DNA from: Alicycliphilus denitrificans K601 | Lineage (GTDB): Bacteria; Pseudomonadota; Gammaproteobacteria; Burkholderiales; Burkholderiaceae_C | Direction: 5' to 3' | Assembly (NCBI RefSeq): GCF_000204645.1 | Contig: NC_015422.1 | Coordinates: 3,861,001-3,925,000, forward strand | DNA: 64,000 bases | In this document: one piece after another, positions 18,079 to 26,014 of the stretch | How positions within the stretch are numbered: the first letter of the stretch is position 1 | Layout of the letters: each line of letters begins with the position of its first letter | Notes under the pieces: model-generated | Seen by the model: only the letters and a program-made list of their open reading frames with translations | Told to the model about the DNA's origin: nothing | Database searches by the model: none | Translations under genes and position numbers: made by a program

Positions 18079-18183
18079 GGGGTGTGTCTCCTGGATGGGT
18101 CTGCGAAGCAGCCGGAATCGTGCCATGTTTTGCCGGCCCCTGCTGCACGCGGGGCACCGCCACCGGTTACAGTTGCACGCCCT

Positions 18184-19086
18184 ATGACCCAACGACTTCA
18201 ACCGGGCACCATCGCGATGCTCGTGGCCGCGCCGCTACTGTGGGCGGGCAATGCCGTGGTGGGGCGCGCGCTGCATGCGCTGATCTCCCCCAGTGCGCTC
18301 AACTTCATCCGCTGGCTGCTGGCCTTCGCGCTGCTGCTGCCGCTGGCATGGCGGGTGCTGCGCCCTGGCAGCACCCTGTGGCCGCACTGGCGCCGCTACG
18401 CGCTGCTGGGCCTCTTCGGCATAGGCAGCTACAACGCGCTGCAGTACCTGGCGCTGCAGACCTCGACGCCCCTGAACGTGACGCTGGTGGGCTCGGGCAT
18501 GCCGGTGTGGATGCTCATCGTGGGGGCGCTGTTCTTCGGCGTGCCGGCCACGCGCCGGCAGGTCGCGGGCGTGCTGCTGTCGGTGGCGGGCGTGCTGCTG
18601 GTGCTCAGCCGCGGCAGCTGGCAGCAGCTGCTGGCGCTGCGCCTGGTGCCGGGCGACCTGTACATGGTGCTGGCGACCATCTCCTGGGCGTTCTACAGCT
18701 GGCTGCTGGTGCGCACCACCGAGCCCCGGGACCTGCGCGGGGACTGGGCGGCCTTCCTGATGGCGCAGATGGTCTTCGGCCTGGGCTGGTCGGGCGCGTT
18801 CGCGGGCGTGGAGTGGTCGCTGGGCCAGGCGCAGGCCCACTGGGGCTGGCCGCTGGCCGCGGGCCTGGCCTTCATCGCCATAGGCCCGGCCGTCCTGGCC
18901 TACCGCTTCTGGGGCGCGGGCGTGCAGCGCGCGGGACCGGTGATCGGGGGGTTCTTCATCAACCTCACGCCGCTGTTCGCGGCCGTGCTGTCGGCGGCCT
19001 TCCTGGGCGAGCGGCCGCAGCTCTACCACGCGGCGGCCTTCGTCCTCATCGTGGGGGGCATCGTGGTGTCCTCGCGGCGCGCATAG
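18184..19086 (+). CDS. EamA-family (DMT) transporter
   Basis: 300 residues with about ten hydrophobic segments in two EamA repeats (LLWAGNAVVGRALHALISPS and TISWAFYSWLLVRT starts). Drug/metabolite-type exporter of the inner membrane; substrate unknown. ATG 18184 gives a normal short N-terminus; a longer open frame upstream is antisense to the quinone oxidoreductase and is not real. Stands alone between a divergent and a convergent gene. Confidence 0.9.
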   Translation: MTQRLQPGTIAMLVAAPLLWAGNAVVGRALHALISPSALNFIRWLLAFALLLPLAWRVLRPGSTLWPHWRRYALLGLFGIGSYNALQYLALQTSTPLNVTLVGSGMPVWMLIVGALFFGVPATRRQVAGVLLSVAGVLLVLSRGSWQQLLALRLVPGDLYMVLATISWAFYSWLLVRTTEPRDLRGDWAAFLMAQMVFGLGWSGAFAGVEWSLGQAQAHWGWPLAAGLAFIAIGPAVLAYRFWGAGVQRAGPVIGGFFINLTPLFAAVLSAAFLGERPQLYHAAAFVLIVGGIVVSSRRA

Positions 19087-19108
19087 CGCGCGCCTGCCCA
19101 AGGCCGGT

Positions 19109-21772
19109 TCAGCCGGGCGGCAGCCGCATCGCCTCCAACTGCGCGACCGGCATGGGGCGCGCCAGCAGGTAGCCCTGGTACAGGTCGCAGCCGTGGCGCG
19201 CCAGGAAGGCGCGCTGCGCCTCGGTCTCCACGCCCTCGGCCACCACCTCCAGCTCTAGGTTGCGCGCCATGCCCAGGATGGTCTGCACCACCACGTCGTC
19301 GCTGTGGCTCTCGCCCAGGTGGTGCACGAAGGATTTGTCGATCTTCAGGCGGTGCAGCGGCAGCCGGGTCAGGTAGGACAGCGACGAATAGCCCGTGCCG
19401 AAGTCGTCCACCGCGAAGCGCACCCCCTTGACGCGCAGCCGGTGCATCTTGGCGATGGAATCCTCCACGTCCTCCAGCACCAGCGACTCGGTGAGCTCCA
19501 GCTCCAGCCGGTGCGCCGGGGCGCCCGTGTCCTGCAGCAGCCGGACCACGAGCTCTGCGAAGTCGTCCTGGCGGAACTGGCGCGCGCTCACATTCACGCT
19601 CAGCGACAGGTCGCGCAGATGCGGCGCATGCCGCCAGCGCGCGAGCAGCTCGCAGGCGCTGCGCAGCACCCAGCGGCCTATGGGCACGATGAGCTCGCTG
19701 TCCTCGGCCACGGCGATGAAGCGCGCGGGCGGCACCAGGCCGTGCACCGGGTGCTGCCAGCGCAATAGCGATTCGGCCCCGACCATGGCGCCGGCGCCGT
19801 CGTACTGCGGCTGCAGGTGCAGCAGGAACTGCCCGGCGCCGATGGCCTGCTGCAGGTCGGCTTCGAGCTGCGCGCGCTCGCTGATCGCGGCCTGCATGCC
19901 CGGCTCGAAGAAGCGCAGCGTGCTGCCGCGCTGCGCCTTGGCCTGGTACATGGCGATGTCGGCCTGCTTGAGCACCTCGCCCGCGGTGGTCTGCGGCAGC
20001 TCGCCGAACAGCGTCGCGCCCACGCTGAAGCTGCCGTGGTAGGTCTGGCCGGCGATCTGGTAGGGCCGGCCCAGCAGATGCACGATCTTATCGGCCACGC
20101 CGCGCGCCAGCAGCGCCGCCTCGGCGGCGTCCGCGGGCAGGCCCGCCAGCAGGACCACGAACTCGTCGCCTCCCAGTCGGGCCACCGTGTCGCCGGCGCG
20201 CACGCATCCCTGCAGGCGCCTGGCGACCTGCTGCAGCAGCTGGTCGCCCATTTCATGGCCCAGGGTGTCGTTCAGGGTCTTGAAGTAATCCAGGTCGATA
20301 AACAGCACCGCCCCCCGCTCCCCCGCACGCTGCGCGGCCGCGCAGGCCTGGCCCAGCCGGTCGAGCAGCAGGCGGCGGTTGGACAGGCCGGTCAGTTGGT
20401 CGTAGAACGCCAGCTGCTCGATCTCGGCGGCTGCCAGGCGCAGGTCGGTCACGTCGTGGAAGAGGATCACCAGCCCACCCTCGGGCGTGGCCCGCTCGGT
20501 GATCTGGATGAAGTGCCCATTGGGCAGGCACTGCTCGTGCGTGCCCTTGGGATCGCGCTGCTGCTGCAAGCGCCGCTCCACCCAGGCGCGCTTGTCCTGC
20601 GCGCTGGCGCCGGGCAGATGGTAGTGCACCGTGGTCTCCAGCACCCGGCGGTAGGGCAGGCCCACGGCAACCGTGCCCGCGAGCCAGGGGAACATTTCCT
20701 CGAAGGGCCGGTTCCATTGCACGATGCGGCGCGCGGGATCGAGCAGCACGAAGCCGCTGACCATGGCACCCACCGCCTGGTCCAGCGTGGCCTTGGCGCC
20801 GGCCACGCTCTGGCGTGCGCGATGCATGCGCCGCAGGTACACGGTGGCCAGGATTCCGGCCGCCACCAGGCAGGCCCCGAACAGCAGCGCGCCCCCGCCC
20901 ACGGCGGCCGCATCCTGCTTCCATGCGGCCAGGGCCGTGGACCGCGGCAAGCTGGCCGTGATCCACAGGTCCGGGTACAGCAGCGGCCGCGCGGCCACCA
21001 GCGCCGGCTGGCCGGACAGGCGCGCGCGCGCCTGCCAGAACCCGGTGTGACGGCCCCGTGCGCCCATCTCCTGCAGCGGCGGCGCCGCCAGGCCCTGGCG
21101 CTCGGGCGCATCCCAGGGGGCCTGCAGGCCCATGAGCAGCTCGCCCTGCGCGCGCTCCAGCGTTACCTCCACCTCGGGCGCCGCGCCCTCCCCCTGGAGC
21201 AGGACCGACACCAGGACGTCCATGGGCACCTGGGCCACGGCCAGCAGCGACATGCCGTCCGCCAGGCGCAGCGGCCGCGCCGCGTACAGCACCTGCCCGG
21301 GGCCGGGCGCGGCCGCCTGCGGCTGGCCCACGGTCAGCGTGGCCACGGCCGGGGCCAGGGCGGTGGCCAGCAGCCCCGGCGGCAGCCTGGCCGGCGGCGG
21401 CTCCTGCCCCTGCGCCGAGGAGGCCAGCTGCTCCCCCCGCGCATCGAACAGCGCCACGTGGCGCAGCATCAGGTTCTGCCGGACCATGGCGCGCAGCAGC
21501 GCGTTGGCGCCGTCCACGTCGAGACTGGAGCGCTCGCCCACGCGCAGCAATTCCCCGGTGCTGGCCAGCAGCATGTCCAGCGACAGCAGGGTGCGGTTCA
21601 TGCCCGTCTCGGCACCGGCGGCAAAGCGGGTGACGCGCGCCTCGGCAGCGGCCAGCCCATCGGCGCGGGTTTGCCACAGCAGGCCCGCCACGGCCGCGGC
21701 CAGCCCCAGCACGAGCGTGCCGGCCAGCCCCCAGACCGCCAGGTACAGGCGCCTGGGCGGGGCCATGGTCAT
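19109..21772 (-). CDS. membrane-bound diguanylate cyclase/phosphodiesterase (GGDEF-EAL) with periplasmic sensor
   Basis: 887 residues. Membrane segment at about 13-35, a periplasmic Cache-like region of about 250 residues, a second membrane segment near 290-315 (GALLFGACLVAAGILATVYL), a PAS-like domain (VSGFVLLDPARRIVQWNRPF), GGDEF domain with intact RLGGDEF near 532 and an upstream RAGD inhibitory site, and an EAL domain from about 640. The EAL motif reads ESL (GAESLLRW); downstream motifs VNVSARQF, LELTESL, DDFGTGYSSL and VAEGVET are kept. Makes and/or degrades cyclic di-GMP. ATG 21772 overlaps the stop of the preceding binding-protein gene (ATGA), suggesting a ligand-binding protein and receptor pair. 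Confidence 0.9.
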   Translation of the reverse strand: MTMAPPRRLYLAVWGLAGTLVLGLAAAVAGLLWQTRADGLAAAEARVTRFAAGAETGMNRTLLSLDMLLASTGELLRVGERSSLDVDGANALLRAMVRQNLMLRHVALFDARGEQLASSAQGQEPPPARLPPGLLATALAPAVATLTVGQPQAAAPGPGQVLYAARPLRLADGMSLLAVAQVPMDVLVSVLLQGEGAAPEVEVTLERAQGELLMGLQAPWDAPERQGLAAPPLQEMGARGRHTGFWQARARLSGQPALVAARPLLYPDLWITASLPRSTALAAWKQDAAAVGGGALLFGACLVAAGILATVYLRRMHRARQSVAGAKATLDQAVGAMVSGFVLLDPARRIVQWNRPFEEMFPWLAGTVAVGLPYRRVLETTVHYHLPGASAQDKRAWVERRLQQQRDPKGTHEQCLPNGHFIQITERATPEGGLVILFHDVTDLRLAAAEIEQLAFYDQLTGLSNRRLLLDRLGQACAAAQRAGERGAVLFIDLDYFKTLNDTLGHEMGDQLLQQVARRLQGCVRAGDTVARLGGDEFVVLLAGLPADAAEAALLARGVADKIVHLLGRPYQIAGQTYHGSFSVGATLFGELPQTTAGEVLKQADIAMYQAKAQRGSTLRFFEPGMQAAISERAQLEADLQQAIGAGQFLLHLQPQYDGAGAMVGAESLLRWQHPVHGLVPPARFIAVAEDSELIVPIGRWVLRSACELLARWRHAPHLRDLSLSVNVSARQFRQDDFAELVVRLLQDTGAPAHRLELELTESLVLEDVEDSIAKMHRLRVKGVRFAVDDFGTGYSSLSYLTRLPLHRLKIDKSFVHHLGESHSDDVVVQTILGMARNLELEVVAEGVETEAQRAFLARHGCDLYQGYLLARPMPVAQLEAMRLPPG

Positions 21773-22836
21773 GGCTTGGCCGGCACGGCAGGGCCGCGCG
21801 CCGGGCCCATGGTGCGGTTCCAGAGATCGGCGCAGCGGGCGCCGCAGCGCTGCAGCCAGCGCGGCAGCACCACGGTGCGCAAGATGTCCTCGCGGCGCGC
21901 CTCGTCCTGCGGCCGCACGGGCACCAGCGCCATCCGGCCGCGCCGCCCGGTGGTGCAGCGGGGGCTGCCCACGTTGCAGTCCACGCCCTGCAGGGTCTCC
22001 TGCTCGGCGCTGAGCCAGATGGCGGTCTCCAGCCGCGGCAGCTCGGACCGCAGCAGCGCGCGCAGTTCCTCGGGCAGGGCCTTCCAGGCCGCCCCGTTGG
22101 CACCGAAGATGGCCATGCCCCAGCTGATGGGCATGGGGTACAGGTACGCGGCGTACATGTGCAGCCCCATGGCATTGCCCGGCATGGCGCCCGTGATCGC
22201 GCATTCGCTCGTCCCCGCCTCCATGCTCTGCGCCAGCCGGGCGAACGGCACGTGCCGGGGGTGCGCCTCCAGGGCGCTGACGAAGTCGCCCTGCGCCGCC
22301 GAGGACACACGCACCCTGCGGCCGCGCAGGTCGGCCAGGCCATCGAACGGCTGCTTGCAGAACACCACCTGCGCCGGATAGACGTACACGGCCAGCAGCT
22401 CGATGCCATGCTCCTCGCGCAGCGCCCGCTCCAGGTAGGGACGGAAGACGGCCAGCGAGCGGCGCAGCGCCGCGAAGTCGGGGTTGAGCCCGGGCAGGTC
22501 CGCGGCCATGTACTGCGGATACCTGTCCGACAGCGAGCTCATGAACACCGTGCCGAAGGGCACCACGCCCAGCTCCAGCAGGCGCAGCATCTCCATGCCG
22601 GGCACGCCGGCGCGGTCGAAGGGGACGATGTCGGCATCGAAACGGCCCTGGCTCAGGCGCGCCAGGTCACGCGTCCAGAACGGTGCCTCCAGCTGCGCGT
22701 ACTGCGTGATGCCGGCCAGGCCGCCGACCACGCGCAGCCGCAGCGCGGCCCCGGCCTGCGGCGCAGGCTCTGCGGCCGGCGCCTGCATGGCGGCGCTCAG
22801 CAACGCGGCGCCCAACAACGGCCCAAGCCTGGCCAT
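21769..22836 (-). CDS. TRAP-type (DctP family) periplasmic substrate-binding protein, orphan
   Basis: 355 residues with signal peptide MARLGPLLGAALLSAAMQAP (cleavage near APAAEP). DctP-family layout: FWTRDLARLSQGRFDADIVP, LELGVVPFGTVFMSSLSDRY, then DLRGRRVRVSSAAQGDFVSA. No TRAP membrane subunits are near; instead the gene overlaps a GGDEF/EAL receptor downstream (ATGA) and an SDR upstream (TGATG). It most likely delivers a ligand signal to the receptor's periplasmic domain rather than feeding a transporter (inference). The C-terminal 60 residues, with CNVGSPRC and CGARC, are cysteine-containing and unusual for the family. Confidence 0.82.
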   Translation of the reverse strand: MARLGPLLGAALLSAAMQAPAAEPAPQAGAALRLRVVGGLAGITQYAQLEAPFWTRDLARLSQGRFDADIVPFDRAGVPGMEMLRLLELGVVPFGTVFMSSLSDRYPQYMAADLPGLNPDFAALRRSLAVFRPYLERALREEHGIELLAVYVYPAQVVFCKQPFDGLADLRGRRVRVSSAAQGDFVSALEAHPRHVPFARLAQSMEAGTSECAITGAMPGNAMGLHMYAAYLYPMPISWGMAIFGANGAAWKALPEELRALLRSELPRLETAIWLSAEQETLQGVDCNVGSPRCTTGRRGRMALVPVRPQDEARREDILRTVVLPRWLQRCGARCADLWNRTMGPARGPAVPAKP

Positions 22837-23666
22837 CAGAAGGTGCCTGGATAGGCGCCGCCGTCGGCCAGTATGTTCTGCCCCGTGATGTAGCCCGCAT
22901 GCACGCTGCACAGGAAGGCGCAAATGGCGCCGAACTCCTGCGGCGTGCCGTAGCGCCCCGCCGGTATGGCCGCCTGCTGGGCGCGCCGCACGTCGTCCAC
23001 GCTCCTGCCGGCCTTGGCCGCAGCGGCGTCGATGGTGCCGGCCAGCCGGTCGGTGTCGAACTTGCCCGGCAGCAGGTTGTTCAAAGTGACGCCGCGCGCC
23101 GCAATGGCGCTGCGCGCCACGCCCGCCACGAAGCCCGTCAGGCCGCTGCGCGCGCCGTTGGACAGGCCCAGAATGTCGATGGGCGCCTTCACCGCGCTGG
23201 AGGTGATGTTGACGATGCGCCCGTAGCCACGCCCTGCCATGCCGTCCACCGTGGCGCGGATGAGCTCGATGGGGGTCAGCATGTTGGCGTCCACGGCGCT
23301 GATCCAGGCATCACGGTTCCAGCCGCGGAAGTCGCCGGGCGGCGGGCCGCCCGCGTTGGTCACGACGATGTCGAAGCCCCTGCCGGGCCCGCCCGCCACG
23401 CCGAACGCGGCCGCCCGGCCCTCGGGCGTGGTGATGTCGGCGGCCACGACCAGCACCTGCGGTTTTGAGGAGTTTTGGCCTCTTACGCCCGCCGCAGCTG
23501 CGCCTTCAGCCATCAAACATGTAGCAGTACGCTGCAGTTCATCGGCATTGCGGGCGTTGACCACGAGGTTCACGCCCTCGCGCACCAGGGCCTCGGCGCA
23601 GCCGCGCCCCAGCCCCTTGCTGGCCCCGCAGACCAGCGCCCATTTACCGGCGATGCCCAGATCCAT
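22836..23666 (-). CDS. short-chain dehydrogenase/reductase family protein, non-canonical active site
   Basis: 276 residues from ATG 23666, with GGAG six bases upstream. Rossmann motif GASKGLG and NAGG are intact and the ending TGQNILADGGAYPGTF is typical of FabG-like SDRs. The catalytic Ser is present (NITSSAV), but the expected YxxxK is replaced by SNGARSG (in LGLSNGARSGLTGF), so Tyr and Lys are absent. Residues around CLMAEGAAAAGVRGQNSSKP derive from dispersed repeat copy 5 and extend the loop between helix C and strand D. Co-transcribed with the binding protein and GGDEF/EAL genes by overlap; a link in function is not evident. Confidence 0.85.
   Translation of the reverse strand: MDLGIAGKWALVCGASKGLGRGCAEALVREGVNLVVNARNADELQRTATCLMAEGAAAAGVRGQNSSKPQVLVVAADITTPEGRAAAFGVAGGPGRGFDIVVTNAGGPPPGDFRGWNRDAWISAVDANMLTPIELIRATVDGMAGRGYGRIVNITSSAVKAPIDILGLSNGARSGLTGFVAGVARSAIAARGVTLNNLLPGKFDTDRLAGTIDAAAAKAGRSVDDVRRAQQAAIPAGRYGTPQEFGAICAFLCSVHAGYITGQNILADGGAYPGTF
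23458..23532 (-). repeat. dispersed repeat, copy 5 (inside SDR gene, in frame)
   Basis: On the minus strand: GCTACATGTTTGATGGCTG, GGCGCAGCTGCGGCGGGCG, then TAAGAGGCCAAAACTCC and TCAAAACC. It ends with the AGAGGCCAAAA...CTCAAAA tail seen in complete copies. It adds about 15-20 residues to the encoded protein without breaking the frame. Confidence 0.7.
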
Positions 23667-23805
23667 TGCATGCTCCATCCGCCTTGGCGGCATTCATCCC
23701 CATTGCCCATGCGCAGCGCCGCAAACATGCCCCGCACGAGACCGGAGGTTAAACAATTTGAAACGATGATAGTAAAGCGCGCGCGCCTGCACCGGCCAAC
23801 TCAAT

Positions 23806-23832
23806 AAAAAAGGCGCCCCATGCGGGGCGCCT
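23806..23832 (-). terminator. rho-independent terminator after tctA
   Basis: Nine-base-pair stem AGGCGCCCC / GGGGCGCCT with ATGC loop, followed on the minus strand by a run of T. It lies 36 bp beyond the tctA stop. Confidence 0.85.
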
Positions 23833-23867
23833 CGGACGCTGTGCGGCGCGCGCCGGCGAAGCGCGGG

Positions 23868-25379
23868 TCAGTCCTCGACGAAGGCCTCTTCGCGTTTCTT
23901 GCTCACCGCGGGCAGCAGCACGATGATCAGCAGGAGGGCTGCGGCGCCCAGCAGGCCGGCGGAGAGAGGGCGCGTGACGAACACGCTCCAGTCCCCGCGC
24001 GACAGCAGCAGCGCGCGGCGCAGGTTTTCTTCCATCATCGGACCCAGGATGAAGCCCAGCAGCAGAGGCGCAGGCTCCACGCCCAGCTTGTAGAACAGGT
24101 AGCCCACGAAGCCGAAGGCGCCCACCAGCCACACGTCGAAGGTGTTGTTGTTGGTGGAGTACACGCCGATCGCGCAGAACAGCACGATGGATGGGAACAG
24201 CCAGCGGTAGGGCACGGTGAGCAGCTTGATCCAGATGCCGATCAGCGGCAGGTTCAGGATCACCAGCATGGCGTTGCCGATCCACATGGAGGCCACCAGG
24301 CCCCAGAACAGCTCGGGGTTGCTGGTCATCACCTGCGGGCCGGGCTGGATGTTGTGGATGGTCATCGCGCCCACCATCAGCGCCATCACGGCGTTGGGCG
24401 GAATGCCCAGTGTCAGCAGCGGGATGAACGAAGTCTGCGAGCCCGCGTTGTTGGCCGACTCGGGCGCCGCCACGCCGCGGATGTTGCCCTGGCCGAACGG
24501 CACTTCGCCGGGGTGCAGCTTGGTCTTCTTCTCGACCGTGTAGGCCGCGAAGGCCGACAGCAGCGCGCCGCCGCCGGGCAGGATGCCCAGGGACGAGCCC
24601 AGGGCCGTGCCGCGCAGCATGGCGGGGAACATGCGCTTGAAGTCCTGCGCCGTGGGGAACAGGCCCTGCACCTTGGCCGTGAAGACCTCGCGGTCCTCGT
24701 CGGACTTGGACAAGTTGGCGATGATTTCACCATAGCCGAACACGCCCATGGCGATCACCACGAAGTTGATGCCGTCGGTCAGTTCCGGAATGTCGAAGCT
24801 GTAGCGGGCGACGCCGGAGTTCACGTCCGTGCCCACCAGGCCCATCAGCAAGCCCAGCAGGATCATGGCCACTGCCTTGAGCAGCGAGCCCGAGGCCAGC
24901 ACCACTGCGCCGATCAGGCCCAGCACCATCAGCGAGAAGTATTCGGCCGGGCCGAACTTGAAGGCCACCTCGGTCAGCGGGGGCGCGAAGGCCGCCAGGA
25001 TCAGCGTGCCCACGCAGCCGGCGAAGAACGAGCCGATGCCGGCAGCCGCCAGCGCCGGGCCCGCTCGGCCCTTGCGCGCCATCTGGTAGCCGTCGATCAC
25101 GGTGACGACCGAGGACGATTCGCCCGGCAGGTTCACAAGGATGGCGGTGGTGGAGCCGCCGTACTGCGCGCCGTAGTAGATGCCGGCGAGCATGATGAGC
25201 GCGGCCACGGGCGGCAGCGCGTAGGTGGCGGGCAGCAGCATGGCGATGGTGGCCACGGGGCCCACGCCGGGCAGCACGCCGATCAGCGTACCCAGCAGAC
25301 AGCCGATGAAACAGTAGATGAGGTTCTGGAACGTAAACGCTACGCCGAAACCCATCGAGAGATGGTCAAGCAATTCCAT
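23868..25379 (-). CDS. tctA: tripartite tricarboxylate transporter, large permease subunit TctA
   Basis: 503 residues, about twelve hydrophobic segments, matching the usual 500-residue TctA. The family motif near the N-terminus is clear (GTLIGVLPGVGPVATIAMLL), as is the second-half motif KKTKLHPGEVPFGQGNIRGV. Takes up tri- or dicarboxylates or other organic acids with help of a TctC-type (Bug) binding protein. Follows tctB by 16 bp with AGGAAG before the ATG. No tctC lies beside it, so an unlinked Bug protein is presumed. Confidence 0.95.
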   Translation of the reverse strand: MELLDHLSMGFGVAFTFQNLIYCFIGCLLGTLIGVLPGVGPVATIAMLLPATYALPPVAALIMLAGIYYGAQYGGSTTAILVNLPGESSSVVTVIDGYQMARKGRAGPALAAAGIGSFFAGCVGTLILAAFAPPLTEVAFKFGPAEYFSLMVLGLIGAVVLASGSLLKAVAMILLGLLMGLVGTDVNSGVARYSFDIPELTDGINFVVIAMGVFGYGEIIANLSKSDEDREVFTAKVQGLFPTAQDFKRMFPAMLRGTALGSSLGILPGGGALLSAFAAYTVEKKTKLHPGEVPFGQGNIRGVAAPESANNAGSQTSFIPLLTLGIPPNAVMALMVGAMTIHNIQPGPQVMTSNPELFWGLVASMWIGNAMLVILNLPLIGIWIKLLTVPYRWLFPSIVLFCAIGVYSTNNNTFDVWLVGAFGFVGYLFYKLGVEPAPLLLGFILGPMMEENLRRALLLSRGDWSVFVTRPLSAGLLGAAALLLIIVLLPAVSKKREEAFVED

Positions 25380-25395
25380 GATCTATGTCTTCCTC

Positions 25396-25884
25396 TCAAC
25401 CCACGATGAAGCTAGGCCAGACGGGGAACTGCAGATTCAGCGCCCACACGAAAGCCACGTAGCTGCCGGCGGCCAGGACGGTCGCCAGGATGAATACTTC
25501 CTTGAAGTGGAACTCGTGCCCCGCCAGGGCGGCCACGAAGGTCAGGCCGTAGATGGCGACGATCAGGCCCATGGCCGGCACGCCGAAGCTGGGCAGACCC
25601 GCGAGCAGGATGCCAAACAGCAGGTTGGCGCCGATGATGAACACGATCTGCTTCCAGGCCCAGGGGCCGACCTTGTCACCGTCCACCGTCTCGACGACGA
25701 CGGCCTTGAACATGATGGCTGCGCCGATGATGGCCTGCAGAACACCCAGCAGCAGCGGGAAATAGCCCGGGCCCATGCGGGCGCCCGTTCCCACCGTGTA
25801 GGTGGTGGCGCCCCAGGCGAAGGCGACACCTACGACGAGGAACATCAGGCCGGCAAAGAAATCTTTCTGACTCTTGATTTTCAC
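25396..25884 (-). CDS. tctB: tripartite tricarboxylate transporter, small subunit TctB
   Basis: 162 residues from GTG 25884 (preceded by GGGAGA), giving the N-terminus VKIKSQKDFFAGLMF; a longer frame to 25971 has no ribosome site. Four hydrophobic segments and the conserved YTVGTGARMGPGYFPLLLG. Small membrane subunit of the TctABC carrier, upstream of tctA. First gene of the pair, so the promoter should lie in the 100 bp between here and 26 kb. Confidence 0.9.
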   Translation of the reverse strand: MKIKSQKDFFAGLMFLVVGVAFAWGATTYTVGTGARMGPGYFPLLLGVLQAIIGAAIMFKAVVVETVDGDKVGPWAWKQIVFIIGANLLFGILLAGLPSFGVPAMGLIVAIYGLTFVAALAGHEFHFKEVFILATVLAAGSYVAFVWALNLQFPVWPSFIVG

Positions 25885-26014
25885 AAATGTCTCCCAAAAG
25901 GAATGCGACGGGCGATTGTGAAGTGGCGCACACGCCTTCGCGATGTGGATTCCACCTACGGTCAGATACAAGTTTTCCCCAATAGCCCGCCCGTCCGACT
26001 CCCGGGTTGGCCGC

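Noticed and set aside
17146..18183. N-terminal extension of the EamA transporter frame over the quinone oxidoreductase
   Set aside because: It is antisense to a well-supported gene, lacks hydrophobic segments, and ATG 18184 gives the standard family start.
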